From Sandaracinaceae bacterium (lineage in GTDB: Bacteria > Myxococcota_A > Polyangia > Polyangiales > Houyiibacteriaceae), in contig JACKEJ010000011.1 in NCBI GenBank assembly GCA_020633055.1, positions 62,001 through 126,000 on the forward strand: DNA of 64,000 bases, written 5' to 3'. Position 1 is the first letter of the stretch, and each line of letters starts with the position of its first letter. Under the pieces are notes generated by a model that was not told where the DNA came from, did not search any database, and saw only the letters and a program-made list of their open reading frames with translations. The translations under genes were made by a program, and so were the position numbers. Positions 1-8,901 of this stretch are shown piece after piece.

Positions 1-2845
1 CGGGTGCCGCCGCACCGCAGCCCAGGTCCTGCATGCCCATCGTGTCGTCGATGCAGGCGACACACTGCTGCCCGCCGCCCATGGCCGTCACACACATCGG
101 GGTCGCGGCCCCGCAGCCACTGTCCTGACCGACGCCGGGCTCGGTGTCGGTGCAGGTCCCGCACAGGTTCGTGCTGGTGTTGCAGACCTCGCCGCCGCTG
201 CAGTCGGTGTCCGCCGTGCACTCGACGCACATGCTCCCGGCGCCCGTGCCCACGCACGCGGGCACACCCGCGCTGCAGCCATTGTCCGTCCCGGTCATGA
301 CGCTGTCCTCACAGCTCACGCACACCGGCGCGCCGCTCGACGCGTCGCAGACGGGCGCGGCCGAGGCGCAGCCCGTGTCCTGCATGCCCGTGGTGTCGTC
401 CACGCAGGCCACACAGGTCGCGCCCGCGGTGCCCGCGCCCTCACAGATGGGCGTGGTGTTCCCACAGCCGCTGTCCTGCCCCGCGCCCGTCGCCGTGTCC
501 AAGCACACGACGCACGCGTTGCTGCCCGTGTCGCACACAGCCCCGCCGGCGCAGTCGTTCGTGCTCTCGCACTCGACGCACATGCTGCCCACGCCGCTGC
601 CCACACACGCCGGGCTGCCCGCGCTGCAGCCGTTGTCGGTGCCGGTCACGACGGTGTCCTCGCAGCTCACGCACGTGCCCCCGCCGACCGACGGGTCACA
701 CGCTGGCGCCGACGCGCTGCAGCCCGTGTCCAACATGCCCGAGGTGTCGTCCACGCACGCGACGCACGCCGCGCTGCCGGTCCCGGCGCCCAGGCAGATG
801 GGCGTGGCCACGCCGCAGCCGCTGTCCTGCCCCGCACCGGGCGCGGTGTCCGTGCACGTCCCGCACAGGTTCGTGCTGGTGTTGCAGACCTCGCCGCCGC
901 TGCAGTCCGTGTCGGTCGCACACTCGAGGCACATCCTGCCCACGCCGCTGCCCACACACGCGGGTGCCGCGGCGCTGCAGCCGTTGTCGGTGCCGCTCAT
1001 CGTGGTGTCTTCACAGACCACGCACACGCCCGCCCCGACCGACGGGTCGCACACGGGGACCGCTCCGCTGCAGCCCGTGTCCTGCATGCCCACGGTGTCG
1101 TCCACGCACGCCACACACGAGGCCCCGGCCGTCCCGGCGCCCTGGCAGATGGGCGTCGCCGCGCCGCAGCCGCTGTCTTGGCCCGCGCCCGCCGCCGTGT
1201 CCAAGCAGGCCACGCACGTGTTGCTGCCCGTGTCGCACACCTCGCCGCCGCCGCAGTCGCCCGTGCCCTCGCACTCGACGCACATGCTGCCGACGCCGCT
1301 GCCCGAGCAAGCCGGAGTGGCCGCGCTGCAGCCGTTGTCCGTGCCGCTCATGGCGCTGTCCTCGCAGGTCACGCACGTCCCGGCGCCGAGCGACGGGTCA
1401 CACACCGGCGCGGCCCCGTTGCAGCCCGTGTCCTGCATGCCCGACGTGTCGTCCACGCAAGCGACGCAGGTCGCCCCCGCCGTGCCCGCGCCCTGGCAGA
1501 TGGGCGTCGCCGCGCCGCAGCCGCTGTCCTGCCCCGCGCCCGCCGCCGTGTCCAAGCAGAGCACACACGTGTTGCTGCCGGTGTCGCACACCTCGCCACC
1601 GCTGCACTCGCTCGTGCTCGCGCACTCCACGCACATGCGCATCGCGCCGCTGCCGACACACGCTGGCGTGGCCACACCGCAGCCCGTGTCCTGCATCCCG
1701 GACGTGTCGTCCACGCACGCGGTGCACACAGCGGACGACGTGCCCGCGCCATCACAGATGGGCGCCGCGCCCGGACAGCCGTTGTCCTGCCCCGCCCCCA
1801 TGGCGGTGTCCAAGCACAGCACGCAGGTGTTGGTCACGGTGTCGCAGACCGTCCCGCCGCCACAGTCGCCGTCCCCCATGCACTCGACACAGGTCACGCC
1901 GTCGCCCACGAAGCCCATGTTGCAGGTGCAGGTGAAGCTCCCGGGCGTGTTCATGCAGGTGGCGTTCGCGTCGCAGTTGTCGGCGCCGGTCATGCACTCG
2001 TCGATGTCGTCGCAGCTCACGTTGGGCGTCGGGCACGTGTAGCCCGGCTCGACGTCGCAGCTGGCCGTGCAGCCGTCGCCGCTCATGGTGTTTCCATCGT
2101 CGCAGGTCTCACCGGAGTCCAGCGTCCCGCTGCCGCACGACGGAAGGCAGGTCTGGCCCGCGTTCGCGTGCGAGAGGTTCACGCTGGTGGGTCCGCCCGC
2201 GTCGTTGTCGATCTGGTAGAGCACGCTGTTCTGCCCGGCCCCCAGCGTGAAGGGCATCAGCGCCACCATGGCCGGGTCCGGGGTGAGCTCGATGACCACG
2301 GTGTCGTTCAGGCCCGGCGTGCCGTAGAAGCGCAGCCCCGTCGCGGAGACGACGACCACCAGGCGCGGCAGCCCGTTGGTGTTGGGCAGCCAGGACTGCA
2401 CGAGGTCGCCCTCGAGGAACGCCGGGTTGCCTGGCGCCGCGTGCACCGTGCTGGTGTCCGCCACGAGCACCCCGTTGACTGTCAGGTCCAAGCCGTCGTC
2501 GATGCTGTCCATGAAGATGGCGAGCGGCCCGGGACCGTCGAAGAACACGGTCCGATTGCGAAGCGTCGTGGATACCCCCGTCAGGTCCGTGTCGCCCGCG
2601 TCGAACATGCCCGACATGTTCACGTCCAGGTACGGCGTGGTGCTGGTGAAGCACGCGTAGCCAGCCTCGAGGTCGCAGGACGCGTCACACCCGTCGCCCG
2701 ACATCATGTTGCCGTCGTCGCAGGTCTCCATCCCCGACACCACCGTGTCGCCGCACTGGGCGTGGACGCCAGCTGGCGCGAGGGTGTGGAGCAGGCCGAG
2801 CGAGATGGCGATGGCCCAAGAAGACAGGCGGGGGAGATATGGCAT
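1..2845 (-). CDS. Secreted myxobacterial cysteine-rich repeat protein (3' end outside window)
   Basis: 948 residues are visible and the C-terminus lies beyond base 1. The ATG at 2845 follows GAGG with 7-nt spacing. A signal peptide ends near an AQC junction around residue 30. Residues about 32-66 and 237-271 are two myxobacterial Cys-rich repeats (GETCDDGN..GDGC type, DUF4215-like). Residues about 70-235 look globular. Residues about 276-312 form a calcium-binding EGF-like domain (DIDEC start). From about 313 to the window edge the protein is built from Cys-rich modules containing CVDDT.GMQDTGC, GTDNGC and GAGQDSGC; the same module recurs about every 350 bp (near 45, 393, 741, 1095, 1445), with a shorter last step to about 1702. 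It is probably a cell-surface or secreted structural or adhesive protein. That role is inferred; only the export signal, disulphide-rich repeats and EGF domain are seen. Confidence 0.85.
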   Translation of the reverse strand, partial: MPYLPRLSSWAIAISLGLLHTLAPAGVHAQCGDTVVSGMETCDDGNMMSGDGCDASCDLEAGYACFTSTTPYLDVNMSGMFDAGDTDLTGVSTTLRNRTVFFDGPGPLAIFMDSIDDGLDLTVNGVLVADTSTVHAAPGNPAFLEGDLVQSWLPNTNGLPRLVVVVSATGLRFYGTPGLNDTVVIELTPDPAMVALMPFTLGAGQNSVLYQIDNDAGGPTSVNLSHANAGQTCLPSCGSGTLDSGETCDDGNTMSGDGCTASCDVEPGYTCPTPNVSCDDIDECMTGADNCDANATCMNTPGSFTCTCNMGFVGDGVTCVECMGDGDCGGGTVCDTVTNTCVLCLDTAMGAGQDNGCPGAAPICDGAGTSSAVCTACVDDTSGMQDTGCGVATPACVGSGAMRMCVECASTSECSGGEVCDTGSNTCVLCLDTAAGAGQDSGCGAATPICQGAGTAGATCVACVDDTSGMQDTGCNGAAPVCDPSLGAGTCVTCEDSAMSGTDNGCSAATPACSGSGVGSMCVECEGTGDCGGGEVCDTGSNTCVACLDTAAGAGQDSGCGAATPICQGAGTAGASCVACVDDTVGMQDTGCSGAVPVCDPSVGAGVCVVCEDTTMSGTDNGCSAAAPACVGSGVGRMCLECATDTDCSGGEVCNTSTNLCGTCTDTAPGAGQDSGCGVATPICLGAGTGSAACVACVDDTSGMLDTGCSASAPACDPSVGGGTCVSCEDTVVTGTDNGCSAGSPACVGSGVGSMCVECESTNDCAGGAVCDTGSNACVVCLDTATGAGQDSGCGNTTPICEGAGTAGATCVACVDDTTGMQDTGCASAAPVCDASSGAPVCVSCEDSVMTGTDNGCSAGVPACVGTGAGSMCVECTADTDCSGGEVCNTSTNLCGTCTDTEPGVGQDSGCGAATPMCVTAMGGGQQCVACIDDTMGMQDLGCGAAAP

Positions 2846-2883
2846 GGACGAACCTCATAGGGCCCCTCCAGACACAGTTTCGG

Positions 2884-2912
2884 TGTATATTCGCAAAGAC
2901 ACCACCCGTCAA
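2884..2912 (-). promoter_or_regulatory. Sigma-70-like promoter of the Cys-rich repeat protein gene
   Basis: On the minus strand TTGACG (2912-2907) and TATACA (2889-2884) are separated by exactly 17 bp. The expected transcript start, near 2877, gives a leader of about 30 nt that contains the GAGG ribosome site before the ATG at 2845. This is the best classical promoter in the window. Confidence 0.65.
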
Positions 2913-3001
2913 CCAATAACTGTCCCCAACTTGCACGACGCGACATCACCGTCTGGGGTCGTCGACGCGCACGTACAGGACGTGCGACCCTGGATGACAT
3001 C

Positions 3002-4135
3002 ATGACTCGTGTCGCGCTCACGCCCCTCCCTCTGGGACTCAGCGTCCTCCTCGCGGCCTGCAGCCACGGCGGATCGCCGGGAGGTGACGCTGGAACGGGT
3101 AGCGTGGACATAGGCCAGCCCACCACCATCGAAGGCGGGTGGGAGTGCGCCCCCGGCTACCGCTGCGCGCGCGGCGAAGATCCAGACGTGGTGTGGGTCA
3201 TGCGTGAGGCCGGCAACGTCAACGGCCCCTCCTGCACCGCGGTCTGCCGCGACGCGCTGGGGTCCAACTGCGCCTACAACACCTGCGACGAGGGGCGCAC
3301 AGTCGAGTTCCCGGACCAACAGGCCTTTGCCCCCGTGGCCGAGTCACTCGGCTTCGCGTGTCGTCCGGGGGGCTGCTGGGACAGCGTCGCGCCCGGCGAG
3401 GGGATGTACCTGGTGTCCATCGCGACCGACGAAGACGGCACGCGGTCGTGCTACTTCCCCGACGAAACTCAGGTCAGCTGCAACGTCGACCCGGGCAACG
3501 CGAACTGCTTCGGGGAGCGCTACGCCAGCGTGTGTCCATGCGTGGTGCAACCCCTCGACCAAGCGTGCACGTGGGAGTGCGGGCCCTACAACACCACCCG
3601 CGCCGTGTGGAAGACCGAGGGCACCAGCTGCCTGGCGCGCATCAACTACTGGCGCAGGCGCGCCTGTGAAGAGGGCTGGGTGGAGTGCCCGCCCGCTGGC
3701 CTGCCGCCCATGGTCGAGTGCACCGCCTGCCACGAGTGCGCCAACTCCGAGGCCGACCACGACCAGGAGCACGGCGCCCACGACTCGTTCCAGCGCTGCG
3801 GAGAGAACGCCCAGGGCGAAGGCGGCGGACAGACATGCGCCGACGTGATCGACGCGTTCGTGTCGGAGCGCGCCATCGCGGAAGACGGCGTGATGCGCTG
3901 CCAGGGGCACTGCGGGCCCATCCTGCGTCACGGTTGCCAGAGCTTCAGCTGGGGCCGCGACCTCGACACGGGCTTCCACACGCTGAACTGGGGCGGCTGC
4001 AACGCGGAGCGCTGCGAGGCGTACTGCGACGAGAACCCCGGCAGCTGCTACACGCACGACACCTCCACGCCAGCCGGCTGCGACGACCCCGACGTGGGCG
4101 CCGCCGCGAACCCGGACATCCTCGTCTGCGAGTGA
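3002..4135 (+). CDS. Cys-rich lipoprotein of unknown function
   Basis: 377 residues. The N-terminus has a short basic segment, a hydrophobic stretch and a lipobox (LLAAC) near residue 20, so it is predicted to be an outer-membrane or periplasmic lipoprotein. The mature part is rich in Cys (about 30), often as close pairs and in CxxC or CxxxC arrangements (for example CTACHEC), which suggests many disulphides. I recognise no enzyme family. It is divergent from the Cys-rich repeat protein across 156 bp and could share an extracellular role with it, but that is only positional. The ATG at 3002 places the lipobox correctly; no clear Shine-Dalgarno sequence precedes it. Confidence 0.75.
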   Translation: MTRVALTPLPLGLSVLLAACSHGGSPGGDAGTGSVDIGQPTTIEGGWECAPGYRCARGEDPDVVWVMREAGNVNGPSCTAVCRDALGSNCAYNTCDEGRTVEFPDQQAFAPVAESLGFACRPGGCWDSVAPGEGMYLVSIATDEDGTRSCYFPDETQVSCNVDPGNANCFGERYASVCPCVVQPLDQACTWECGPYNTTRAVWKTEGTSCLARINYWRRRACEEGWVECPPAGLPPMVECTACHECANSEADHDQEHGAHDSFQRCGENAQGEGGGQTCADVIDAFVSERAIAEDGVMRCQGHCGPILRHGCQSFSWGRDLDTGFHTLNWGGCNAERCEAYCDENPGSCYTHDTSTPAGCDDPDVGAAANPDILVCE

Positions 4136-4323
4136 GCCCGTCGTGACCCGCTGAAGGTGCCCACGAGCGGCCTCGTTAGGCAGTCCGCCCCAGCGGGCTC
4201 CCGGTCGGTGATGGTCCGAACGGTCAATCAATGGCCGTCGTGGGTCAATGTAGTCCAAGGAACACCTCTGTAGGTTCGCGCCACACCACACGACGCGTCT
4301 GCGTACGCGGTCAGGAGCGAACC

Positions 4324-5640
4324 ATGACCTTTCGAAGCCTCCTCGCGCCTCTCGGCACCTTCGCGCTGCTGCTCGGCGGCTGCCCGCTGCTCGAGTCGGC
4401 GAGCTGCCTGAACCCCGACGATGGCGGCGGCAGCACGACCCCCTCGCCCTACCAGGAGGTGTACGACGCAGGCCTCACCCAGTACGTCGGGACCCGCGCC
4501 GTGCAGCCCGCGCAGGTGGACAACGCGTGGCTCTACGCGGGCGTCGAGGTCAACCGCTACAGCACGGACCCCGCCGTCGGCGGTCCGCTGTGCATGCGCG
4601 GGGACGAGTTCTTCGTGGAGACCCGCGAGGGGGACTCCGACGCGCTGGTCATCTACCTGCAGGCGGGCGGCGTGTGCACCACCGAGGTGTGCGCCGCGAC
4701 CGTCTCGCCAGCGCTGAACCTGCGGCTGCTCACCACGGGCGACCTGATCGGCCTCGGCGGCATCCTCGACAAGTCGGACCGTCGCAACCCGCTGGCGGAC
4801 TGGGACCTGGTGCACGTGCCCTACTGCGACGGGTCCATCTTCATGGGCGACGTCGACCGCGTGCTTAGCGACGGGGACGACCGCAACGGCCCACGCGACA
4901 TGGCGTACCAGCGCGGCCTGCTGAACCTGACCGCAGCGCTCGAGGCCGCCAAGGCGCGCTTCCCCAACCCCAGCCGCGTCGTGGTGGCTGGCTCGAGCGG
5001 CGGCTCCTACGGCAGCGTGGCGGCCATCGCGCTGGCGCGTCACTACTACCCAGGCACGGACCTGCTGGCGGTGGTGGACTCGGGCGCGCCCGTGCTGACG
5101 GACCGCGACCCCGGCTTCGTGGACCGCATCCTGCGGGAGGTGAACGCGCGCCAGTACATCCCTGCGTCATGTCCGGGCTGCATCGACGACGGCCACGTGA
5201 CCGGGGTGGTGCACTGGGCCCTCGAGCGCGACCCACGCCTCACCGTGGCCTACATGGGGCACAGCCGCGACTTCGTCATCGGCGAGTTCTTCATGGGCGG
5301 CACCGCAGACCAGCACCAAGCCGCCGTGCTGCGTGAGACCGGCGAGCTCGTCGACGCGTGGCCTGGCCGCGCCTACCGCTTCATCACCGCGGGCACGGAG
5401 CACACGTACCTGCTTGACGTGGACTACGCCCCCGCTTGGCTGCAAGAGCCCGTGCTCTACGTGTTCGGCCCGCTCATCTTCACCGGCCCGGACGTCACCT
5501 CGAGCGACATCTCGCGCTTCATCCTGGGGGGGATGCGCGAGTCGGGCCCGAACGACGCAGGCGCGACGATGAACGGCTACGAGTGGCTGGACCTGCTGGT
5601 GAACGATCCAGACCACGCGACCAACGTCGTCGACTTCTGA
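4324..5640 (+). CDS. Pectin-acetylesterase-like secreted hydrolase (lipoprotein)
   Basis: 438 residues. The ATG at 4324 follows AGGAG with 6-nt spacing, and the next residues form a lipoprotein signal (LLGGC). The body matches the pectinacetylesterase/NOTUM family: an early oxyanion-region motif (LQAGGVC), the YCDGS segment, and a nucleophile elbow G-S-S-G-G with predicted catalytic Ser225, followed by an SGAPV segment typical of the fold. The family removes acetyl or acyl esters from polysaccharides or lipidated proteins; the true substrate cannot be read from sequence. An in-frame upstream ATG at 4231 is rejected because it would bury the signal peptide. It stands alone, convergent with recN. 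Confidence 0.82.
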   Translation: MTFRSLLAPLGTFALLLGGCPLLESASCLNPDDGGGSTTPSPYQEVYDAGLTQYVGTRAVQPAQVDNAWLYAGVEVNRYSTDPAVGGPLCMRGDEFFVETREGDSDALVIYLQAGGVCTTEVCAATVSPALNLRLLTTGDLIGLGGILDKSDRRNPLADWDLVHVPYCDGSIFMGDVDRVLSDGDDRNGPRDMAYQRGLLNLTAALEAAKARFPNPSRVVVAGSSGGSYGSVAAIALARHYYPGTDLLAVVDSGAPVLTDRDPGFVDRILREVNARQYIPASCPGCIDDGHVTGVVHWALERDPRLTVAYMGHSRDFVIGEFFMGGTADQHQAAVLRETGELVDAWPGRAYRFITAGTEHTYLLDVDYAPAWLQEPVLYVFGPLIFTGPDVTSSDISRFILGGMRESGPNDAGATMNGYEWLDLLVNDPDHATNVVDF

Positions 5641-5688
5641 CCCCGTGCCGCGAGGCGCTCGACGGGGACCCACGACGGACGGAGGCCC

Positions 5689-5713
5689 CGCCGAACGCAC
5701 CCGCCGTTCGGCG
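5689..5713. terminator. Hairpin between convergent genes
   Basis: Perfect 9-bp arms CGCCGAACG and CGTTCGGCG with a 7-nt loop lie between the esterase stop (5640) and the recN stop (5767). There is no T-run on either side, so this is a candidate bidirectional, U-tract-free terminator. Confidence 0.4.
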
Positions 5714-5766
5714 AGAACGACTCCGGAGCCATCGAACGCCTCGTCACGACACGGAGCGCGCCGGCC

Positions 5767-7572
5767 TCAGGCGGCGGACTTACCCTTGCCGCTCTTGGCG
5801 GACGACTTGCCAGCCTTGGGGCTCTTCTCGGGCTTGTCGGTGGGCGCGCCTTCGCCACCTGCGCCCGGCCGGACCGCGCCACGCATCATGTCCTCGGCCG
5901 CCGCGCGCGTGGCGGCCGTGACGGTGAGCCCGCCGAGCATGCGGGCCACCTCTTCCAGGCGCTCGCCCTCGGCCAGCTTGGACACGCGGCTGTGGGTGCG
6001 CTCGCCGACCACCTCCTTGTGCACGCGGAAGTGCGTGTCGCCATAGACCGCGATCTGCGCGAGGTGCGTGATGCACAGCACCTGGCTGTGCGCGGCCACG
6101 TCCCCCAACTTCTGGCCGATGACCTCGGCCACCGCGCCGCCCACGCCCGAGTCCACCTCGTCGAACACGTAGAGGCCCGCCGGGCCCACGCCCGCCAGCA
6201 CGCGCTTGATGGCGAGCATGGCGCGCGAGAGCTCGCCGCCGCTCGCGACCTTGGCCAGCGGGCGCGCCGCCTCGCCGCGGTTGGGTGCGATGAGGAACTC
6301 GGCCCGGTCGATGCCCGTAGGCGACAGCCGCGCGCCTTCGATCTCGAGCTCGCCGCCGCGGCCCTCGAGGGGCTGCACGTCCACCTCGACCGCCGCGTCG
6401 CCCATGCCGAGCGAGGCCAGCTCCGCGCTGATGGACGCGCTGAGCTTGGAGGCGGCCTTTTTCCGGCCCTCGCGCAGGCGCAGCGCGATCTTCGCGGCTG
6501 CCTCGCGCGCCACCTCGCGGGCGTGCTCGGCCGTGCTGAGCGCGGCCTCGAAGTCGTCCAGGTCGGCCAGCTCCACCGCGACCTTGGCGCGCAGGGCGAT
6601 GACGTCCGCCAACGTGCCCCCGTACTTGCGCTTGAGGCGCGCCAGGCGGTCCGCCCGCTCTTCCACCTGCGCGAGACGCGCGGGGTCGACGTTGATGCCC
6701 CGCGCGTAGCGACCCAGCTCGGAGGCAGCGTCCTCCAGCTGGGTCTGAGCGGCCTCCACCTGATCGGCGATGGCGTTCAGCCGCGCGTCGTAGACCGCGC
6801 CGCCGCGCAGGTCCGAGACGACACGGGCCACCTTCTCGCACACGGCCTTGTCCGCCGAGTACAGCACGTGCTCCGCGCCGCCGGCGACGCCCGACAGCTT
6901 CTCGGCGTGACGCAGCACGCCGCGCTCGGCCAGCAGCTCCTCCTCTTCGTCCGCGCGCGGCGCGAGGTCGTCGATCTCCTTCAGCTGGAAGCGCAGCAAG
7001 TCCTCCCGCTGCCCACGGTCGCGATGACGCGCGACGAGGTCCTGCACGCGGGCGTCCGCGTCGGCGAAGGCGCGGTGGGCCTCCGTGATGGACTCGAGGT
7101 CCGCCTCGAGCCCCGCGAACGCGTCGAGGTAGCCGAGGTGGGTCCGCGCGTCGACCAGCGTGTGGTACTGGTGCTGCGAGGAGATGTCCGCGAGGCCGCT
7201 GGTGACCTGGGCGAGCTGGCTGGCGGTGGCCATCTGCCCGTTGACGAACGCGCGCGTGCGGCCGTTGGCCTGGATGACGCGACGGATGACCAGCTCGGGC
7301 TCGTCGTCCTCCACCTCGATGCCCGCCTCCACCATGCGCGCGCGCGCCGCTGGGTCACGCGAGATGTCGAACAGGGCCTCCACCTCGGCCTGCTCGGCCC
7401 CGGTGCGCACCACGTCCGGCCGTGCCTTGCCCCCGAGCACCAGCTGCAAGGCGCTGACGAGGATGGACTTGCCGGCCCCCGTCTCGCCGGTGAAGACGTT
7501 CAGGCCGGACCCGAGCTCGACCTCGAGCTCGTCGATGATGGCGAAGTTCCGAACACGCACGCACGTGAGCAT
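5767..7572 (-). CDS. recN: DNA repair ATPase RecN
   Basis: 601 residues. An SMC-like ATPase acting in recombinational repair of double-strand breaks. The Walker A motif GETGAGKS is near residue 30, there is a central coiled-coil region, an ABC signature (ASGGELSR), and a Walker B (FDEVDSGVGG) in the C-terminal third. The start MLTCVRVRNF at 7572 matches RecN N-termini; an upstream in-frame ATG at 7671 would add 33 unrelated residues. The protein is slightly longer than usual because of a Lys/Ser/Ala/Pro-rich tail of about 25-30 residues. There is no clear Shine-Dalgarno sequence; a TACCTC hexamer ends 7 nt before the ATG. Confidence 0.95.
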   Translation of the reverse strand: MLTCVRVRNFAIIDELEVELGSGLNVFTGETGAGKSILVSALQLVLGGKARPDVVRTGAEQAEVEALFDISRDPAARARMVEAGIEVEDDEPELVIRRVIQANGRTRAFVNGQMATASQLAQVTSGLADISSQHQYHTLVDARTHLGYLDAFAGLEADLESITEAHRAFADADARVQDLVARHRDRGQREDLLRFQLKEIDDLAPRADEEEELLAERGVLRHAEKLSGVAGGAEHVLYSADKAVCEKVARVVSDLRGGAVYDARLNAIADQVEAAQTQLEDAASELGRYARGINVDPARLAQVEERADRLARLKRKYGGTLADVIALRAKVAVELADLDDFEAALSTAEHAREVAREAAAKIALRLREGRKKAASKLSASISAELASLGMGDAAVEVDVQPLEGRGGELEIEGARLSPTGIDRAEFLIAPNRGEAARPLAKVASGGELSRAMLAIKRVLAGVGPAGLYVFDEVDSGVGGAVAEVIGQKLGDVAAHSQVLCITHLAQIAVYGDTHFRVHKEVVGERTHSRVSKLAEGERLEEVARMLGGLTVTAATRAAAEDMMRGAVRPGAGGEGAPTDKPEKSPKAGKSSAKSGKGKSAA

Positions 7573-7688
7573 GGGTGGAGAGGTAGCACGGGCCTGTGAC
7601 GGAACCAGGGTGGCCAGGGCCGGTGTGTGGCGCTGTGGGCGTTTCACGGTGTGACGTTCTCCGTTGGGCAAGGGGCCTCGGGAGCCGC

Positions 7689-7694
7689 TATCTT
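7689..7694 (+). promoter_or_regulatory. Weak -10-like hexamer near the 7705 start
   Basis: TATCTT ends 10 nt before the ATG at 7705, in a region with no Shine-Dalgarno sequence. It is a looser version of the TAnnnT-N7-ATG pattern seen at other starts. The spacing is longer than ideal for a leaderless transcript. Confidence 0.25.
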
Positions 7695-7704
7695 CGGCAG
7701 ACCC

Positions 7705-8457
7705 ATGCGTCGCTTGCGCACCCCCCGGTCAGTTTTTCGCGTGCTGTCCGTCATGGCGCTCTCGCTGGCTCTGGCGATCGTCACGGGGGTGCCCCACGCC
7801 CTCGGCGAGCGCCCCGTGAATCCCATGGAGCCGGGGACGGACGGAGCCCAGCGACGTAACGCGGGCCCCGCGCTGCCGGCCGAGCCGCCCCCGAGCGCCT
7901 GCAGCCCGAGCGAGGACGCCCTCGCGGCCCTGCGCCTGAACACCGCGCGGCTCGCGCGCCAGCGCACCCCGCGCCCTTGGACGCGCGCCGAGAACATGCT
8001 GGTCAGCATCGACGCCCTGTGCGAGGCGGCGCGCACGTCGTGGGCCACGTGCCCCGACGCCGTGCGGACGCCCGGTCGTGCCGCAGCGGCGTCCTGCTCG
8101 CGGGCCACGGAGCACCTGTGGCAGGCCATTCAGCAGGAAGACGACATCCGCGAGGGGCGCAGGGAGCTGCGCCGCTTGTCGGACGAAGAGGAGGGTCGGG
8201 ACTACTACTTCCTCCTGGGTCAGTACGAGGACCGGCAGATGGGCGCCTTGGAAGCGTTGCCCGCCACGCTCGATACGTTCGCCCAGCGCCTCGGCGAGTT
8301 CTCCGCCACCCGCGACGCGAGCGACCCCGCCACGCAGGCCGCGCTGCAGCCGGCGTTGCTCGCCCTGCAGGCGGCGCACGAGCAGCTGCGCCGCCTGAAC
8401 GTGGACATCCAACGCGCCATCGCACCTCCGCCTCGACGCGCCGCCCGCGGCCGCTGA
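7705..8457 (+). CDS. Exported hypothetical protein
   Basis: 250 residues. The start at 7705 (MRRLRTPR) gives a clean signal peptide: a basic head followed by a hydrophobic core (LALAIVTGV). The mature part is Arg/Ala/Glu-rich, probably mostly helical, with heptad-like stretches in the second half. It ends in an Arg-rich tail preceded by three prolines. It contains three or four Cys. I recognise no family. It is divergent from recN across 132 bp and does not overlap its neighbours. The function is unknown. Confidence 0.65.
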   Translation: MRRLRTPRSVFRVLSVMALSLALAIVTGVPHALGERPVNPMEPGTDGAQRRNAGPALPAEPPPSACSPSEDALAALRLNTARLARQRTPRPWTRAENMLVSIDALCEAARTSWATCPDAVRTPGRAAAASCSRATEHLWQAIQQEDDIREGRRELRRLSDEEEGRDYYFLLGQYEDRQMGALEALPATLDTFAQRLGEFSATRDASDPATQAALQPALLALQAAHEQLRRLNVDIQRAIAPPPRRAARGR

Positions 8458-8564
8458 GCGCGAAGCGGCGCAGCGTCGGTCTTCACCGTGGACCGCGTCG
8501 CCACGATCCGAGATACGCTGTGGCTCGGACCGCGGGCACACCGCCTCGGCAGGGAGTCCTCGAC

Positions 8565-8901
8565 ATGACCTCGACCGCTCGCCCCCACGCCCTCCTCTGC
8601 GCGCTGTCCCCCGAGCTGCAGCGGATGATCGAGCGCGCGGACCTGGCCTGCGGTGGCGGAGCCATGCTCTACGCGGGCTTTCGGCATCACTGCATCCAGG
8701 GCTGCACCGACGCTGCGGGCGTGTCCCCTGTACGTGCGACGCACTGCGACTGCGCCACGGCGCGCCTCCGCGTATCCGACCCCAGCGACGGCGGCAGCCT
8801 TCTACCGCGAGAATCTGCTCTCGGGCACGGAGACGGCGCGGGGACGCGAGGTCATCGAGAGCATCGCCGAGGCGTGCAGCGCAGCGGCGGCGGCCCCGTG
8901 A
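8565..8901 (+). pseudogene. Small Cys-containing gene, apparently frameshifted
   Basis: The ATG at 8565 has a strong ribosome site (AGGGAG, 8-nt spacing). The frame reads sensibly for about 65-70 codons and includes several Cys (GCTD.., CDC). After about 8775 the GC-rich third-position pattern moves to the +1 frame, which encodes a plausible helical end (RENLLSG.., EVIESIAEAC) and stops at a TGA (8899-8901) overlapping the next gene's GTG as GTGA. A corrected protein would be about 110 residues. If not repaired, the original frame runs through the next gene's signal peptide to 9806. It is either a real mutation, a sequencing error or a programmed shift. Confidence 0.4.

Noticed and set aside
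144..2042. A 632-residue plus-strand frame opposite the Cys-rich repeat gene
   Set aside because: It is the antisense shadow of the repeat gene: its repeats mirror the minus-strand modules, and it lacks a signal or any recognisable domain.
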